From Andalucia godoyi (Eukaryota; Discoba; Jakobea; Jakobida; Andaluciidae): DNA of 64,000 nucleotides. This document shows, piece after piece, positions 34,091 to 44,975 of the stretch. The notes below the pieces were generated by a model. That model searched no databases and was not told where the DNA came from. It saw only the letters and a list, made by a program, of their open reading frames with translations. Where the stretch lies: NCBI GenBank assembly GCA_009859145.1, contig VRVR01000026.1, positions 62,001 to 126,000 of the forward strand, read 5' to 3'. The position numbers and the translations under genes were made by a program. Every line of letters begins with the position of its first letter. The stretch's first letter is position 1.

Positions 34091-35017
34091 ATGGATATCC
34101 CGAAAACTCTTTTTCTTCTTCTTCTGTTTCTTCTGTTTCTTCTGCTTCATCTGCTTCATCTGCTTCCTCTGCTTCTGCTTCACATAGCAAACAGAAGCAA
34201 CATGCAACTTTTACGACCGAAGTCTGTGCAGCGGGGTGTTTCCGATTTTGTCCTGGAGTCCGAGGAGAATGATCCCGCAAAATCCACACGTCATGGAAGA
34301 TGCTGCGGTGAGCACTCCCAGCAGGTGATGATTGGACGGGTGGTGCGCAAAGTGCGATCCGGCAGGTTGCTGCCGCCGACTGTGCCTTTTGAAATCGGAG
34401 TTGACGGAGTTGGAACGGGCTCCGTGGTCGGACCCATCACGTTTGCTGCAGTGTATTTTCCGCATGACACTCACATTCCAGGGCTGGACGACTCGAAGAA
34501 GATGACTGCGAATGCCAGGCGAAAGGTTGCCGAGGTGATCAAAGACCGTGCGCTGTCCTTCTCTGTCCAGAATGTGAGCGCGCGTGAAATTGATGAGAGC
34601 GGTCTTTCCTGGGCCATTCAAACATGCATTGTGAGAGCAGTGGACGCAGTGCTGGCGAGTTCGCGTGCTGATGTGTCCGATGGTGATGCGTGGTGCATTC
34701 GTATCGATGGGAAACCATGGGCCGGTACGCGTGAAATGTGCGAAAGGGTTCGTTGGCTCACCGCGGCACAGTTTGTTGTGCGTGGCGACGGGCAGTTCAC
34801 TAGCATGGCGGCAGCATCCGTGCTTGCAAAGGTGCACAGAGACGACGTGCTGATGCCTGCATTGCATCAGAAATTTCCCGAGTACAACTGGATCCAGAAC
34901 AAGGGATACTACACCGCAGAACATCGGAATGCAGTTCGTATCCACGGACTGTGTCCACATCATCGGAAATCATTTTCGACACAGCAGCACGAGCAACTGA
35001 AAAAAGGTGTCGTTTGA
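34091..35017 (+). CDS. Bacterial-type RNase HII homologue with altered active site
   Basis: The 308-residue frame contains a complete RNase HII fold from about residue 100: GVDGVGTGSVVGP, LDDSKK (132-137), a middle IDG (about 205), RGD...SMAAASVLAKVHRD (about 233-250) and the C-terminal PEYNWIQNKGYYTAEH...HHRKSF. These features fit the bacterial RnhB group better than the eukaryotic RNase H2A group. The enzyme removes ribonucleotides from DNA. Here the invariant Asp-Glu of the first motif reads Asp105-Gly106, and the GRG loop that senses the RNA-DNA junction reads GTG (108-110), so activity is doubtful. Residues 5-31 are an almost pure Leu/Phe run encoded by a TTCTTCTG-type repeat. ATG 34202 (MQLLRPK) may be the true start. 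Confidence 0.78.
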   Translation: MDIPKTLFLLLLFLLFLLLHLLHLLPLLLLHIANRSNMQLLRPKSVQRGVSDFVLESEENDPAKSTRHGRCCGEHSQQVMIGRVVRKVRSGRLLPPTVPFEIGVDGVGTGSVVGPITFAAVYFPHDTHIPGLDDSKKMTANARRKVAEVIKDRALSFSVQNVSAREIDESGLSWAIQTCIVRAVDAVLASSRADVSDGDAWCIRIDGKPWAGTREMCERVRWLTAAQFVVRGDGQFTSMAAASVLAKVHRDDVLMPALHQKFPEYNWIQNKGYYTAEHRNAVRIHGLCPHHRKSFSTQQHEQLKKGVV

Positions 35018-35472
35018 CAAAAACGATGACGGGCGAGTGAATTTACATCTTGAAATGTTGAAACAAAGTCTATATATATGTACAGGTGCTGAATCAATAA
35101 GAAACGAAGGAAACAGGTACAAGGAGGGCAGCAGTACACCCTGGCTCCGTCAATACATTCATTGCCATATCCTTTGCAGTGGCTGTTGCCACGGCAATTC
35201 TTCTTTTTTGTGAAACGAATTTTCTTTTCTTTTTCTTTCTCTTTTTTTCCAGGTTGCTGGGTAGGTGCAACGCGGGGGGAGGGGGGCCATTCCTTTCACA
35301 CAGAAGCGCTGGCCAAACTCACAAGGCTGCAAAACGGGGGGAGAATATGGACACGAAAACAGATCAATTAGGAAAACGTAAGAAAAAAATGATTAAAATA
35401 AAATTAAAAAAACAACATGAAAAACGGCAAGAAGGCAGGAAATAATAATGATGATGATGATGATCTTCTCGA
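35018..35472. other. Convergent intergenic region
   Basis: About 455 bp between two stop codons with T-rich, G-run and A-rich stretches and a GAT run near 35448-35463. No gene seen. Confidence 0.45.
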
Positions 35473-36918
35473 TTATTCGGCATCGCGCTCTTCCGAAGAC
35501 TCTTCTTCTTCATGGCCTCCATCCGTCTTCACCTTCTTTGTTGATCCCGAATACACGAGCTCAAAATTGTCCGGCCTGCGAGAAAAGATAACCGTCTGAG
35601 GAGAAACGACGACGACATTTGCACTGTGCAATTCGACAACGACGCGGAACGCATCGTGTGTAAACTGTGCAAACGACAATCGGACTGCAATACATCCGTC
35701 CTGTCCGTACTTAACCTGCTGCTCCTTGAGGGAATCCACAAGGACTCCTTCGACAGCTTGGCCTGTTCCCACAAAGACCAGATGCACACGGGCAGTAAGC
35801 ATATCACCAACGCGAATCCCGCGTTCTGCAGAGTCAAAACGGATGCGGACAAGATAGTGCTCGGACTTGACGAGACCCGGGCGGAAAAGCCTCTTTTTCT
35901 GCGTCTTTAGCGTTGTGACTCCGATTGCAACACCTGCAGCGTACTTGCGGTCCAATGGAGCACAGACTCGCCAGCCAGTCATGAAATCTGGGATTTTGTC
36001 CGACGTCGCGATACGAAATGCCTTGCGATGTGCAGCCTTCGAGACACATGGTTGGTACCGCAGCGCAACGACAATCTGATCCACAATCTCTTCCGCCAGA
36101 TGTGCAAAATGCGAAGACCACGGCGCTTGAACAAGTTCTCGGTGGTTGCCAGCCATCACTCCTGAAGACTTGCTCATCGTCAGCATACTTGATGCATTGC
36201 CATTGCCATTGCCGTTGCCGTTGCTGTTGCTCGTGGAATTCAATGAAGAAGAGTCGTGTTTGTTGTTATTCGAGTTAGAGACGGTCGAAGACGAGCTGCT
36301 CATCATGATTGCATATGGATTACCGGCCATGGCGCTGTTGCAGCTTTGCGGGGCAGCCGCAGGCGTTGCCTCCATGATCTTTGCACGCTTCGCATCTGGA
36401 GGGGCTGCAACTGCATACGCTTCATAGCTGTCTTTCCGAGTCAGAGGAGTGAAACCCCCATTCACACTCTGCATATGATTTTCGATGATTCTGGCCGCTG
36501 CAAAAGCAGACACATCCAGATTCGCGAGCGACGACGACGAACAGTCGCGGAAGAATGGATGATCAAACAGCGAGTCATTCCCAGCGAATGAATAAAAGGC
36601 ATTGGCAATGGTGTTGTTGTTGTTGCTGTTGTTGTTGTCGTAATTGGCACCACCACCGCCACCAATACTGCTACTCCTCTCAAGACCGTTCAACGCCGCT
36701 ATTCCATTGTTCATACTGGAAAACAGCAACGAGTCGTCAAGCTCGTTGCCGAACGGGACCTCAGGAGCAGTGTAGAGCGAGATCTGCGCGGCGTCATCGT
36801 ACGAAACCAACGCGTCCGAAGACACTCCGAGCAATTCAGCAAGCTCATCGGTCAACGGATGGACCGGGGCTGTCGACGGAGCCAGCTGAAACGGCATTGA
36901 AATTGCGTGAAACGACAT
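35473..36918 (-). CDS. Putative transcription factor with Asn/Ser-rich N terminus
   Basis: In this 481-residue protein the first about 250 residues are acidic and rich in Ser, Asn and Gly, with homopolymer Asn and Gly runs, resembling an activation region. Residues about 265-465 look like a folded, beta-rich domain (VDQIVVALRYQP, HYLVRIRFDS, AVRLSFAQFTHDAFRVVVELHS, then VIFSRRPDNFELVYSG). The pattern of a strand-rich domain ending in S-R-K/R-x, also seen in the protein at 57775-59526, suggests a p53/STAT/NFAT-like immunoglobulin-fold DNA-binding domain. I cannot confirm the family. The C terminus is charged. The ATG at 36918 (MSFHAISM) is chosen; the frame upstream opens only with TTG. Confidence 0.6.
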   Translation of the reverse strand: MSFHAISMPFQLAPSTAPVHPLTDELAELLGVSSDALVSYDDAAQISLYTAPEVPFGNELDDSLLFSSMNNGIAALNGLERSSSIGGGGGANYDNNNSNNNNTIANAFYSFAGNDSLFDHPFFRDCSSSSLANLDVSAFAAARIIENHMQSVNGGFTPLTRKDSYEAYAVAAPPDAKRAKIMEATPAAAPQSCNSAMAGNPYAIMMSSSSSTVSNSNNNKHDSSSLNSTSNSNGNGNGNGNASSMLTMSKSSGVMAGNHRELVQAPWSSHFAHLAEEIVDQIVVALRYQPCVSKAAHRKAFRIATSDKIPDFMTGWRVCAPLDRKYAAGVAIGVTTLKTQKKRLFRPGLVKSEHYLVRIRFDSAERGIRVGDMLTARVHLVFVGTGQAVEGVLVDSLKEQQVKYGQDGCIAVRLSFAQFTHDAFRVVVELHSANVVVVSPQTVIFSRRPDNFELVYSGSTKKVKTDGGHEEEESSEERDAE

Positions 36919-37892
36919 TATTACAGATGCCAACTTCCTTCTTCTTTTTTTTCCACCTCTCTTCCCACCTTCTCCCTCTCAAGAAACTCCAGCAGAGCTC
37001 TAAACGAACAATCTGAAGCTTGTTGAGCCCGGAAAAGTGCAGTCAAGAAGAGATGATGAAGAAAAACGAAACAAGATGATTGCGCTCTCTTCTGTGATTT
37101 TGTCGGGGGTTTCCTCCAAGGAACTTGGTGCTTGCTTTCGCTGTTCTTCCTTTTGAGACTGATTTAATTTTTTTAATATAATATCTAAAATAGTATAATC
37201 ACACAACTGGACAAAAGGAAGGAGGAAGAAAGAAGAAAGAAGAGAAGGAGGGAAAAATAATATAATAACCTCAGAACGCAAAAGGGTGAGTCGTCCGTGT
37301 GCTGTTGTTCGGTGTACACTTGCGCACTCTTGGCTGCGGTGGGGGAAAATCGGTGAAATTGAGGAAAACTCCAAAGGCGGGTTTACCCGAGGACGACGGA
37401 AATCAAGGGGAAAAAAGATCGCCGATCCCGCGAAGGCTTTTCGGGGATGTGTTTCCTTTTGCGGCTGGGCTTGACGGCAATTTAATCTCTGCAGTCATCT
37501 TTTTGGTTGAAGGAACTTGAATGTGCTTTGGGCGGCGTTATAATGCGAAAAACCCCCGAGTACAACTTTTTTTTTTCTCTTCCTGATGACTACAGCTGGA
37601 AACCCGCTTGAAAAAAGAAAGTGGAGGATTTATGATGAGTGTGTTATTGATAATGTACAGAATCGAGCAGCGCGCGTTGTTACGAAACGAAACGAAACCA
37701 ACATAAAATGAAAATAAAATTAAATAAAACAACAGCGACAACTGGTCTTTGCTCTTTGGAATTACACCGCATGCGTAATAATATGTATAATAAAAAGAAA
37801 CCGCATAATCACCGCAGCGACAAAAACAAGAAGAAGAGCATAAATAAGAATGAAACGGCAGAAGAGGAAGAGGAAGACTCGGAGCCAAAGGC
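36919..37892. other. Intergenic region, DAG kinase / putative transcription factor
   Basis: About 975 bp between tandem minus-strand genes. It is AT-rich near 37160-37260 and 37560-37860. A GC-richer patch at about 37270-37500 has small inverted repeats but no match to any ncRNA I know. No gene seen. Confidence 0.45.
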
Positions 37893-39495
37893 CTACCACT
37901 TGTTGGACTTCTTCATGATCTTGGGAGCGGTGCGGTTAAGGATGCGAACGCTTCCGGCATGTGAAATGTCCACTTCCGTGGGAGCTGCCCACCAGGCCTC
38001 GCCATCAGTCTGAAACGGGAACTGGCGCATCTTTGCAGTCTGCTTCTCGGTTGCAACGAGTCTGACTGCGGCTCCTTGTCCCAATACCCAAGGCCTCGAA
38101 AGCCCAAGTGTGAGGCCCACGAGGGAGATCGGAGATCGCATTGCAACAACTTCGATAAGTCCATCACCAGCGTTCTGCGGCTGGTATCCGAGGGTCCGCT
38201 GCTCGTTGCGAGACGGCTTGTAAATGCAATTTCCGTTTGCATACGACGAATGGTTGATGAGGACAATGCAGCCGGCAAGCTTCGGTATCGAAACTTCGGA
38301 ACCGTCAATGATGAGTTTGTAGTACTTTGAAATCTTTGCATTTCCCTTGACCATTCGCTTGATGCCAAACCACGTTGTCAGAGCCTTGGAGATGATGCGG
38401 GACCGCGAAGATGTCTTTGGATGTTGTGTGCGATACAGGTGCCAGTCATACATGACTGCTGCGTCCCAACCAATTGAAAAGAAGGAGAACATACGAGAAA
38501 CGTGAGCAGGAAGTGCATCGCAATTCGGCATTCGGATGGACCACGCATCAATCGAACTCACAAATGAAGTAGGTAGAGCACCGAGCATACGAGCAAGAAC
38601 CATAGCCGAAGAGAAGGATGCCGTGTCGGCGGCCGCCGATCCCTCTGGTGACATTGGGCCAGGAGAAGTCACTTCTCGGAACTGGCGCATTTCGTTCTGC
38701 GATTCTGTTGGAGAAGCCGCTCGTGGCGAAGACCCGTGCCGCTGGGTCTCTTGTGGTGGACGCGAGGATTCGGATGAAGGCTCCATTGGCGAGTGATCGG
38801 GCTCCTCTGTGGACAGCTCGTGGAAAGAGCCGAGACTGTGCACGTGGATCGATCCGCGATGGGTGGATTCAAACACCTCGGAGCGCATGGGGTGCGGCGT
38901 ACCAAGTACATCCTCTTTTGCAGAAGACGTATTTGCGATGGACACCGACGTCGTCCGCTGGTGAACTTGCAGCTTGTGCTTTGTTGAAGAAAATGACGAT
39001 GCAGACCCGTTGGTTTTCCCAGTTGCCGGTGTGCCTGCCCCCGGACTCAGCACGCCAGGTCCATCAATATGTTTCTTCCTTTTCTCCGGCCCTCTCTTTT
39101 CAGCCTGCGCCTTCTCACGCCCTTGTGGCTTTTGCTGTTTCTTGGACTTGAGCATACGATTCATCTTGTCTGGCGGAATTCCAATACCCCAGCCGCATTC
39201 CCGTGGCAGCATGTTTCCTGTTCCAATCGGAACAGTTAAGCACACTGGCGATTCCTTGATCACGCGCTGCTGAAGCGCATCAATCATGGCACCGAGAACG
39301 GAGCAGTGTGTGCCGTCACCACCGCACGAAATTACCAGGATTCTCGATCCACCCCCGAACGTATTGCTCGACACCTTGATTGGTGAAGGAGGCTCCATAT
39401 TGCCGCTTATAATTCCAACACCGGCCGCCGCTCCAGCTTCAGTTCCGATTCCGCTTTCATTGCTAGGAACAGGACCTGCAGATGATGAAGACGAA

Positions 39496-39543
<48 letters not shown>

Positions 39544-40559
39544 GTTGATGATGAAATCCCGACATGGCTGTTGCTAGGATCCGGTAGGCTGAACTTCTTC
39601 ATCACATCCGCAAGAACTCCAAGTGGGTGCTTCGAAGGGTTCGACCAATCGTCAAGCAAGACGACTGTGGAGGGGATCTTGTGGGCCGCAAACAGAGACG
39701 CAAACAAGCTTGCAGCATGCTCGCCCTGTGCAATTCCACTCCTGGGATTGACCAGCACGATTGAATGGTCGAACTTACTCCGAAACGAATCGGAATCGAG
39801 TGACTCGGCCTCTGGAGTTCCAAAACATTGCAGAAACATTTCCTGGAACAGTGTGAACGGGTTCACCAAGATTCCCATATTTCCAATCGTCGACGTAGGG
39901 CGCACATCTCCGGACTGCAAATTTACATACTCTGCAGTCACGTGGCTCTCCAGTCTTCCATGACCAACGCTTTCATTGTCGTTATCAATGCCGTTGTTCT
40001 CATCGTGATGTCCAGCGACCACCACGATATCCGAGTCGCTGTTCACGTTGCTAAGATCGACATCGGATGGCGCCGCAGTCATGACGATATCGGCAGTTTC
40101 CTCGCCTCCATTCACCAAATCGGAGGACTGTTCATCCGAATGAAACACAGGTTGCGCATGATTGTTGTTTGAATTCGCAGTCATAAGATTGCTATTGCTG
40201 CTTTGGGAATACAGCACCTGGTCGCGCATCGACAACGATTGTGTCCGCGAATGCACAGACGACGCCGAACCATTGGACACCGAGTTTGAGTTGGACCGAA
40301 CGTGCGATGAGCTCGACGGAGCCGAACGCTTCGGAGGAGTCTTAATAAGAGAAGAAGGTGACCGTATGTTCGAAGATCCCGAAGAAGAAGAAGATGATGA
40401 TGATGATGATGATGATGACGACGACGAGGAGGAGGAGGGAGATGAGGAGGAAGGAAACGCCGATGATGAAGGTAACGCGGCAGAAGACGAAGAAAGCGAC
40501 TTTGCATGACCTGGAGATGAAAACGGATGGTATATTGGATCCAGATTCGAAGTGGGCAT
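37893..40559 (-). CDS. Diacylglycerol kinase
   Basis: The 888-residue protein has a Ser-rich N terminus (about 1-240). A DAGK catalytic domain follows with VLVNPRSG (about 265), GGDGTH (about 413) and PIGTGNMLPRECGWG (about 445). A long disordered insert (about 465-635) precedes the DAGK accessory domain (about 640-885: FSIGWDAAVMYDWHLYR, LINHSSYANG, then FQTDGEAWW). It phosphorylates diacylglycerol to phosphatidic acid, ending DAG signals and feeding phosphoinositide synthesis. There is no C1, PH or EF-hand domain, as in some plant and protist DGKs. The Asn-Met in place of the usual Asn-Asp after GTG should be noted. Several polyserine tracts arise from GAC/GAT repeats. ATG 40559 is used; two codons upstream the frame has only GTG. 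Confidence 0.88.
39490..39541. repeat. (GAC)n repeat encoding polyserine
   Basis: About seventeen GAC units within the diacylglycerol kinase coding region, read as Ser (TCG) on the minus strand. A second, mixed GAT/GAC run lies near 40395-40430. Confidence 0.92.
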
Positions 40560-40811
40560 TCTCACTTCCGACGTTATTTTCGTTTCTTTCTTTCCTTTTG
40601 AGGTGTAAGCGTTGAGAGGGAGGTGTCAAGAGGGGAAATCACGGGCACACAGGTGTTGTTTGAAATTGTATGAACACTCCCACACACACGGACACGCGCG
40701 CGCGAGAAAGAGAAAGAGAAACAAAGAAGAGAAACCGAAACCAAAACCGAAACCAAAAAACGAAGCGAATGAATTATCATTAACAAGAAGAAATGAAAAG
40801 AAATTGAGCGT

Positions 40812-42681
40812 TTAAGAAGCGGCAATTTTATCCCGAAAAGTGATTCGAACTGGGTCGCGGCTCGAAGTCACGAGGAAAGAATGGTCGCCCATCCGCTTTT
40901 TTACAGCAGCCTCTCTGTACACTGCCTGTTGACAGCGACGACCGACAATCGTGTCGAGTCCCCATTCCTGGACGAATGGATTGTGGTAAAACACATCCAT
41001 TCCGCGGATGCTGCGAATGCAATCGACTCCAGGATACATAGGCTCTTCAATGAAGCAGAACGCGGCGACATTTGATTTGTCCTTGTTTGCGTATGTTGGA
41101 TCCAGAAAGTCGAAAGACCGCCACGCAAACCGGATGTTGAGAGGTGTGTTCCTCCACACTCTGGAGCCCCTCCTCTTCCGCAGGAAGTCGCGATGGCCGA
41201 CTGAATGGCCCGGACATGGGTACACCGGAATCCATCGCGGTTTGGGTCGTTCAGGTCGTCGTACGTAATCGGCACACATGACTCTGCGGAAAAGACAATA
41301 AAAGTTGGGAGGCGCGCCGCTTAGAAGAGAGTCCTTGGAGGGTGCTACGAAGCCGGTCGGATCGACCATTGCATTGAGCTGCGTGCTCAGAATCTCCTTC
41401 GCGGTGATGCTTCGGAGTGAGCCGCAACACGCTTGGTCCACTTTGGTAAATTCGTTCTGCGCCTTTCCAAACGATTCGCTGTGATGATAAAGAGCTTAGT
41501 AAAACCGATTGCGCTGCGTCTGCTCCTAGTTTTGAGGCCCGTCGATTTCCAAATTGCGCGTAATCACGAGAGCCCCTTTACCCTTTGCCGATGTTTCGTA
41601 AGGATTCAGGAGAATTTCGACATGTCGGTTGTTGAGAAGCAGCATCGGAAGGCTCTTCAGTACGTCGTTCAGAACACACAACGTTCGCGCTTCTCTGAAA
41701 AACATACGGTCCTGAACGGCAAGCACGACTGCCGTGATCACACCTGCCGTTCCAAGACTTACGCGCGCTGCATGAAACACATCATCGTCACGGATGACAG
41801 CGTCAAATCCGGGGAGATTGCTGTGCGATGTGATGGGACACGTCGGGGATTCAATGCGAACTCTCTGCGTCTTCGCCTCTCCATTGACACTGCAGACACA
41901 GACGATTTCGATGGTGGCAATGTAGTCGAACACTGGTGCCAAGAAGATGCCGGATCCGTGGGTTCCGGTCGAAGCTGCTCCGGAGACGGACTGCTCCCAA
42001 GGTTGGAAAGAGCTAACCCCGTTGAGATCATGAAGGCGCACTGTAGATCCAACACGGATCAGACAGTGCTCAGGTTCTGCATCGAACTTTACGCACGGGG
42101 TGGTTGGACAGCAACGATCGTCGTTTGAAGAATGGAGCGGCAGGATGGACTTTCGCAGAATGTCGTCGGAGAGCAGCTGCAAGTGTCTGGATTCCCAGCC
42201 GATGATCCGCAAATGATCAACATCTTTTTCGTTGAGATCGTATCGGCCGGCATGGTGGATGTCAAGCACATGCAGGTTTTCGTGGTTTACATCGATCAGT
42301 CTGTCAGACGAGTACAGTGCTCCTATCGGAACAACGCCCCGCACCGGACTGAAGTGCATTCTCCACACACTGAGCAAAATCAAAGACGGAAACTGGCCGG
42401 AACCATTTCGACTTGATATCATCTGTTGTCAAGCGAGGAATTCCCCACAAAGCACACACGTTGCGCTGCGAATCCAGCCATGAATTGCGTGGTGGAGCAG
42501 ACGGAACGCAGCGGACCTCTCTTTCATTCTCTTGTCCATTTGTCGCGCTGAAGCTCGTACAAGCTGCGGGCTGCTCCACAGAATTCGGCGAAGGGTCCGC
42601 GGCCACGTCGCCGTATGCATCGCTAGTTTTCGGAACCGTCTGGTCCGCCGACTGATTTTTCTGAGATTCGTTCTTTGACAT
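40812..42681 (-). pseudogene. FAD-linked lactone oxidase (gulonolactone/arabinonolactone-type), frameshifted
   Basis: Three overlapping minus-strand frames together read like one VAO-type FAD oxidase of the L-gulono-/D-arabinono-lactone or alditol oxidase group. The first (42681-42304) starts MSKNESQKNQ and reaches KWFRPVSVFDFAQCVENALQSG. The second (42422-41526) has the FAD-domain core SVSGAASTGTHGSG and SLGTAGVITAVVL. The third (41441 to 40812, open from about 41490) has the C-terminal NTPLNIRFAW and ends KIAAS. At least two frame changes, near 42330-42350 and 41470-41530, are needed, with in-frame stops between. A further pair of changes near 41190-41275 is possible. No GT-AG pair restores the frame. 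Sequencing indels are the alternative. Confidence 0.6.
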
Positions 42682-43002
42682 TTTTTAACAGCGGAGGTAG
42701 ACGGCCCGGCAAAGAACTGCAGGACAGTAAGCCGATAGATCGCAAACAGGTTGGGAAGGATGCAAAAAACAAAATGCTTTCCTCTGGCAGAAAGCAGAAA
42801 ACAAAGGATGTGATGGGCTTTGTGGCCTTTGGGATAACGGTGCTGGGGAAGCAGCGGTATGCAAAGACAGTTACTCGGCCTGTGTGGACCAGCGGATCGT
42901 TGGAATTTTGGATCGCTTGGGCTGTAGCAGCAAGATCTTCCCAGAATTTACAGAAACGAATCGGCCGGGAGAGCACCTTTGCGGCGACAACAATACGACC
43001 AC

Positions 43003-43177
43003 ACACCGTTGAATAATAACACGTCATTGTCATGCATCCGGAAGTACACATAAACAGACACGGTCAATACTGGCCGACACTAGCACGTTGCTGTGACACA
43101 GGAATTCGTGCTTGCGCGTAGCCATCTATCATCCGTTCAGCGCACTGCCAAGAGGCGAACTTCCAAGACACGATCTC
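43003..43177 (+). repeat. Dispersed repeat, copy 1
   Basis: This 175-bp segment is the reverse complement of 54703-54879. By eye there are five substitutions and one 3-bp indel, so identity is about 97 percent. Homology stops sharply at CACCGTTG on the left and GATCTC on the right. No terminal inverted repeats or target duplications are evident. Confidence 0.9.
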
Positions 43178-43700
43178 CAATCCTCGGCACGCAGGGTAGC
43201 CAACCCCAAGCAGAAGCATCGAAAATCCGCGCGAACACAGTTTGTGGCCCTTCACTCGTCAGCACTCTGCTGCAATGTACATCAATCTCTGCAGTCAATT
43301 CCTGCGTTCTGGCGTCCCAGCCAACTGGAGCGGAGTCATCGTCATGGATGAAAAATGATTTTTTCTACTGTTCGTTTGCAACTGCATTAATCGCTTAAAA
43401 CCTTTCAGTTTCAGTATTTCATATTGGTGTTGTTATCGCCGTCGCCATCTCCCTCCTCCTCCTCCTCTTTTTTCTTCTGTTATGGATTTTATTTGCATTG
43501 TTGCAGCGCCTCGCAAATGATCGATCATCAGGGACTTGTCTCACCGGCAACTTTTAATAGGAGCTTGCCAATACAAGCCCAACGGCGGAGCGTTTGAGTG
43601 GAAACTTCGCAGCGCTTTCGGGTCGTTGCCACAGCTTCAAATATGGAGTGAACCGCACTGAGGCATCACAAAATGCGAACTGGCGTCTGTAAAAGCATTT

Positions 43701-43740
43701 TAAAAATCAACAAAAATCAATAAAAATCAATAAAAATCAA
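43701..43740. repeat. TAAAAATCAA tandem repeat
   Basis: Four copies of a 10-mer, one with a single base change, in the AT-rich leader region of the secreted propeller-like protein gene. Confidence 0.92.
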
Positions 43741-44051
43741 AAAATCAAAAGAGAACGTGACGGGGAAGCTATCACAGACACTTCCTAGTTGTTGCACATT
43801 GCATCAATCACTCAGATGTCCCGACCATCAGATTGCTGTTTCTGTGAAGAAGCTCCTGCCCTTTCTGATTATCCGTGACCTGCGGATATTGAATGCACCA
43901 ACCTGTACCGGTGTTGTTGGTTTCTTGTGCGCCAAAAAAAAAAAAAATACATTGCAAAAGTCTTTTCTGCCCACAGGTGTTCAGGTTTCAATCGAAAGAC
44001 GACGAAGAATCCTCAACTACAAAAAAAATTTAATTTCAATTTTATTTTAAA

Positions 44052-44975
44052 ATGTCGGTGACCACCACGCAAGCGCTTGTGTCGGTTCTTGCACTCACAT
44101 TGTGCGTTGCGGTTGCAAATGCCTCGATTCCTTCAAGATATGCAAACAAATTGCTTGCCGTTGTCTATGATCCGGAGCATCTGATGAATGGCGCCGTTGT
44201 TCTTGTGGATCCCTTGACGGGGAAGTCTGAGCAGCTGGCTATGTACGCCGAGAGTGTGGACATTCTCGAGTCTGCACTGGATCTGAAGAGTGGAATCTAT
44301 CACATGATTTCGTCGGATGGCGATGCTGTGTTTTCCGAAATGTTCAATCTGACGACTGGGTATCTCGCTGGAAGACTGCCCATCAGCGGAAGCCCAATGA
44401 ATGTTGTGTTTGATGACAAATTAGAGAAAATGTATGGCCTTGATTCGACGCCGGATTCCATCTTTATGGCCCAAGTCGATCTCAGTGGGATGGAGACGCA
44501 CGTTGCATCGCTCAAGTCGGTCATTGGACTTTACGGAGATGTGCAAGCCTACGACCCGGTGCACCACACGTACTATTTTATTGGCGACGATTTGAACAAT
44601 GCGCCGTGCCTTCTTGGAGTGAACGTGGCTGCCGGAAAAGTGGTTTCGAATGTGTCGATTGCGGACACGCCCTCAATGATCTATGACGTGGCGCACAGTC
44701 GATTGGTTGGGCTGAACGGATCCATGGCAGGGGTGCTGAATCCAAAGACAGCTTCTTTTACGCCCCTCCCCGAATCTGAAGTTGTGGAAGGCATCATCGC
44801 ACTGCATAGCATTGACGCATCCAATGGAATCGCCTATGTGGTATTGCAAGACTATGAGAAGCAAAAGATCATTTCAATTGATCTGGAGTCGGGCAAGATC
44901 CTGTCGTCTATCTTCATTGACTTGCAGCTTGCCTATGTTCATTTCATCCCGTCCTCTGCAACAGAGCCGCTGTGA
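44052..44975 (+). CDS. Secreted propeller-like protein, function unknown
   Basis: The 307-residue protein has a good signal peptide (about 1-24: LVSVLALTLCVAVANA). The remainder contains repeated units of about 45 residues built like beta-propeller blades: LLAVVYDPEHLMNGAVVLVD, MNVVFDDKLEKMYGLDS, and VISIDLESGK-like turns. There are NxT/NxS sequons and few cysteines. It ends without an anchor or retention signal. It is probably exported or placed in an endomembrane compartment. I do not recognise a family beyond a general six-bladed or quinoprotein-like propeller. The ATG at 44052 follows an A/T-rich leader. Confidence 0.75.
   Translation: MSVTTTQALVSVLALTLCVAVANASIPSRYANKLLAVVYDPEHLMNGAVVLVDPLTGKSEQLAMYAESVDILESALDLKSGIYHMISSDGDAVFSEMFNLTTGYLAGRLPISGSPMNVVFDDKLEKMYGLDSTPDSIFMAQVDLSGMETHVASLKSVIGLYGDVQAYDPVHHTYYFIGDDLNNAPCLLGVNVAAGKVVSNVSIADTPSMIYDVAHSRLVGLNGSMAGVLNPKTASFTPLPESEVVEGIIALHSIDASNGIAYVVLQDYEKQKIISIDLESGKILSSIFIDLQLAYVHFIPSSATEPL

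Larger units (their letters stand above)
42682..44051. other. Gene-poor interval with repeat copy and possible coding relic
   Basis: About 1.4 kb without an intact gene. It holds one copy of the 175-bp dispersed repeat (43003-43177). An ATG-less open frame on the minus strand (43364 to 43137) reads like eroded coding sequence (VGWDARTQELTAEIDVHC and DASAWGWLPCVPR). A 10-bp tandem repeat lies at 43701-43740. Confidence 0.5.

Noticed and set aside
34211-34963. 250-codon minus-strand frame opposite the RNase HII-like gene
   Set aside because: It mirrors a frame with strong RNase HII motifs; its own translation has no family features.
36919-37892. Possible ncRNA in a GC-richer patch at 37270-37500
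   Set aside because: Small inverted repeats only; no match to tRNA, snRNA, SRP or RNase P features that I can recognise.
43550-43690. Possible snRNA-like segment
   Set aside because: Local stem potential but no U1-U6 hallmark sequence or 3' element.
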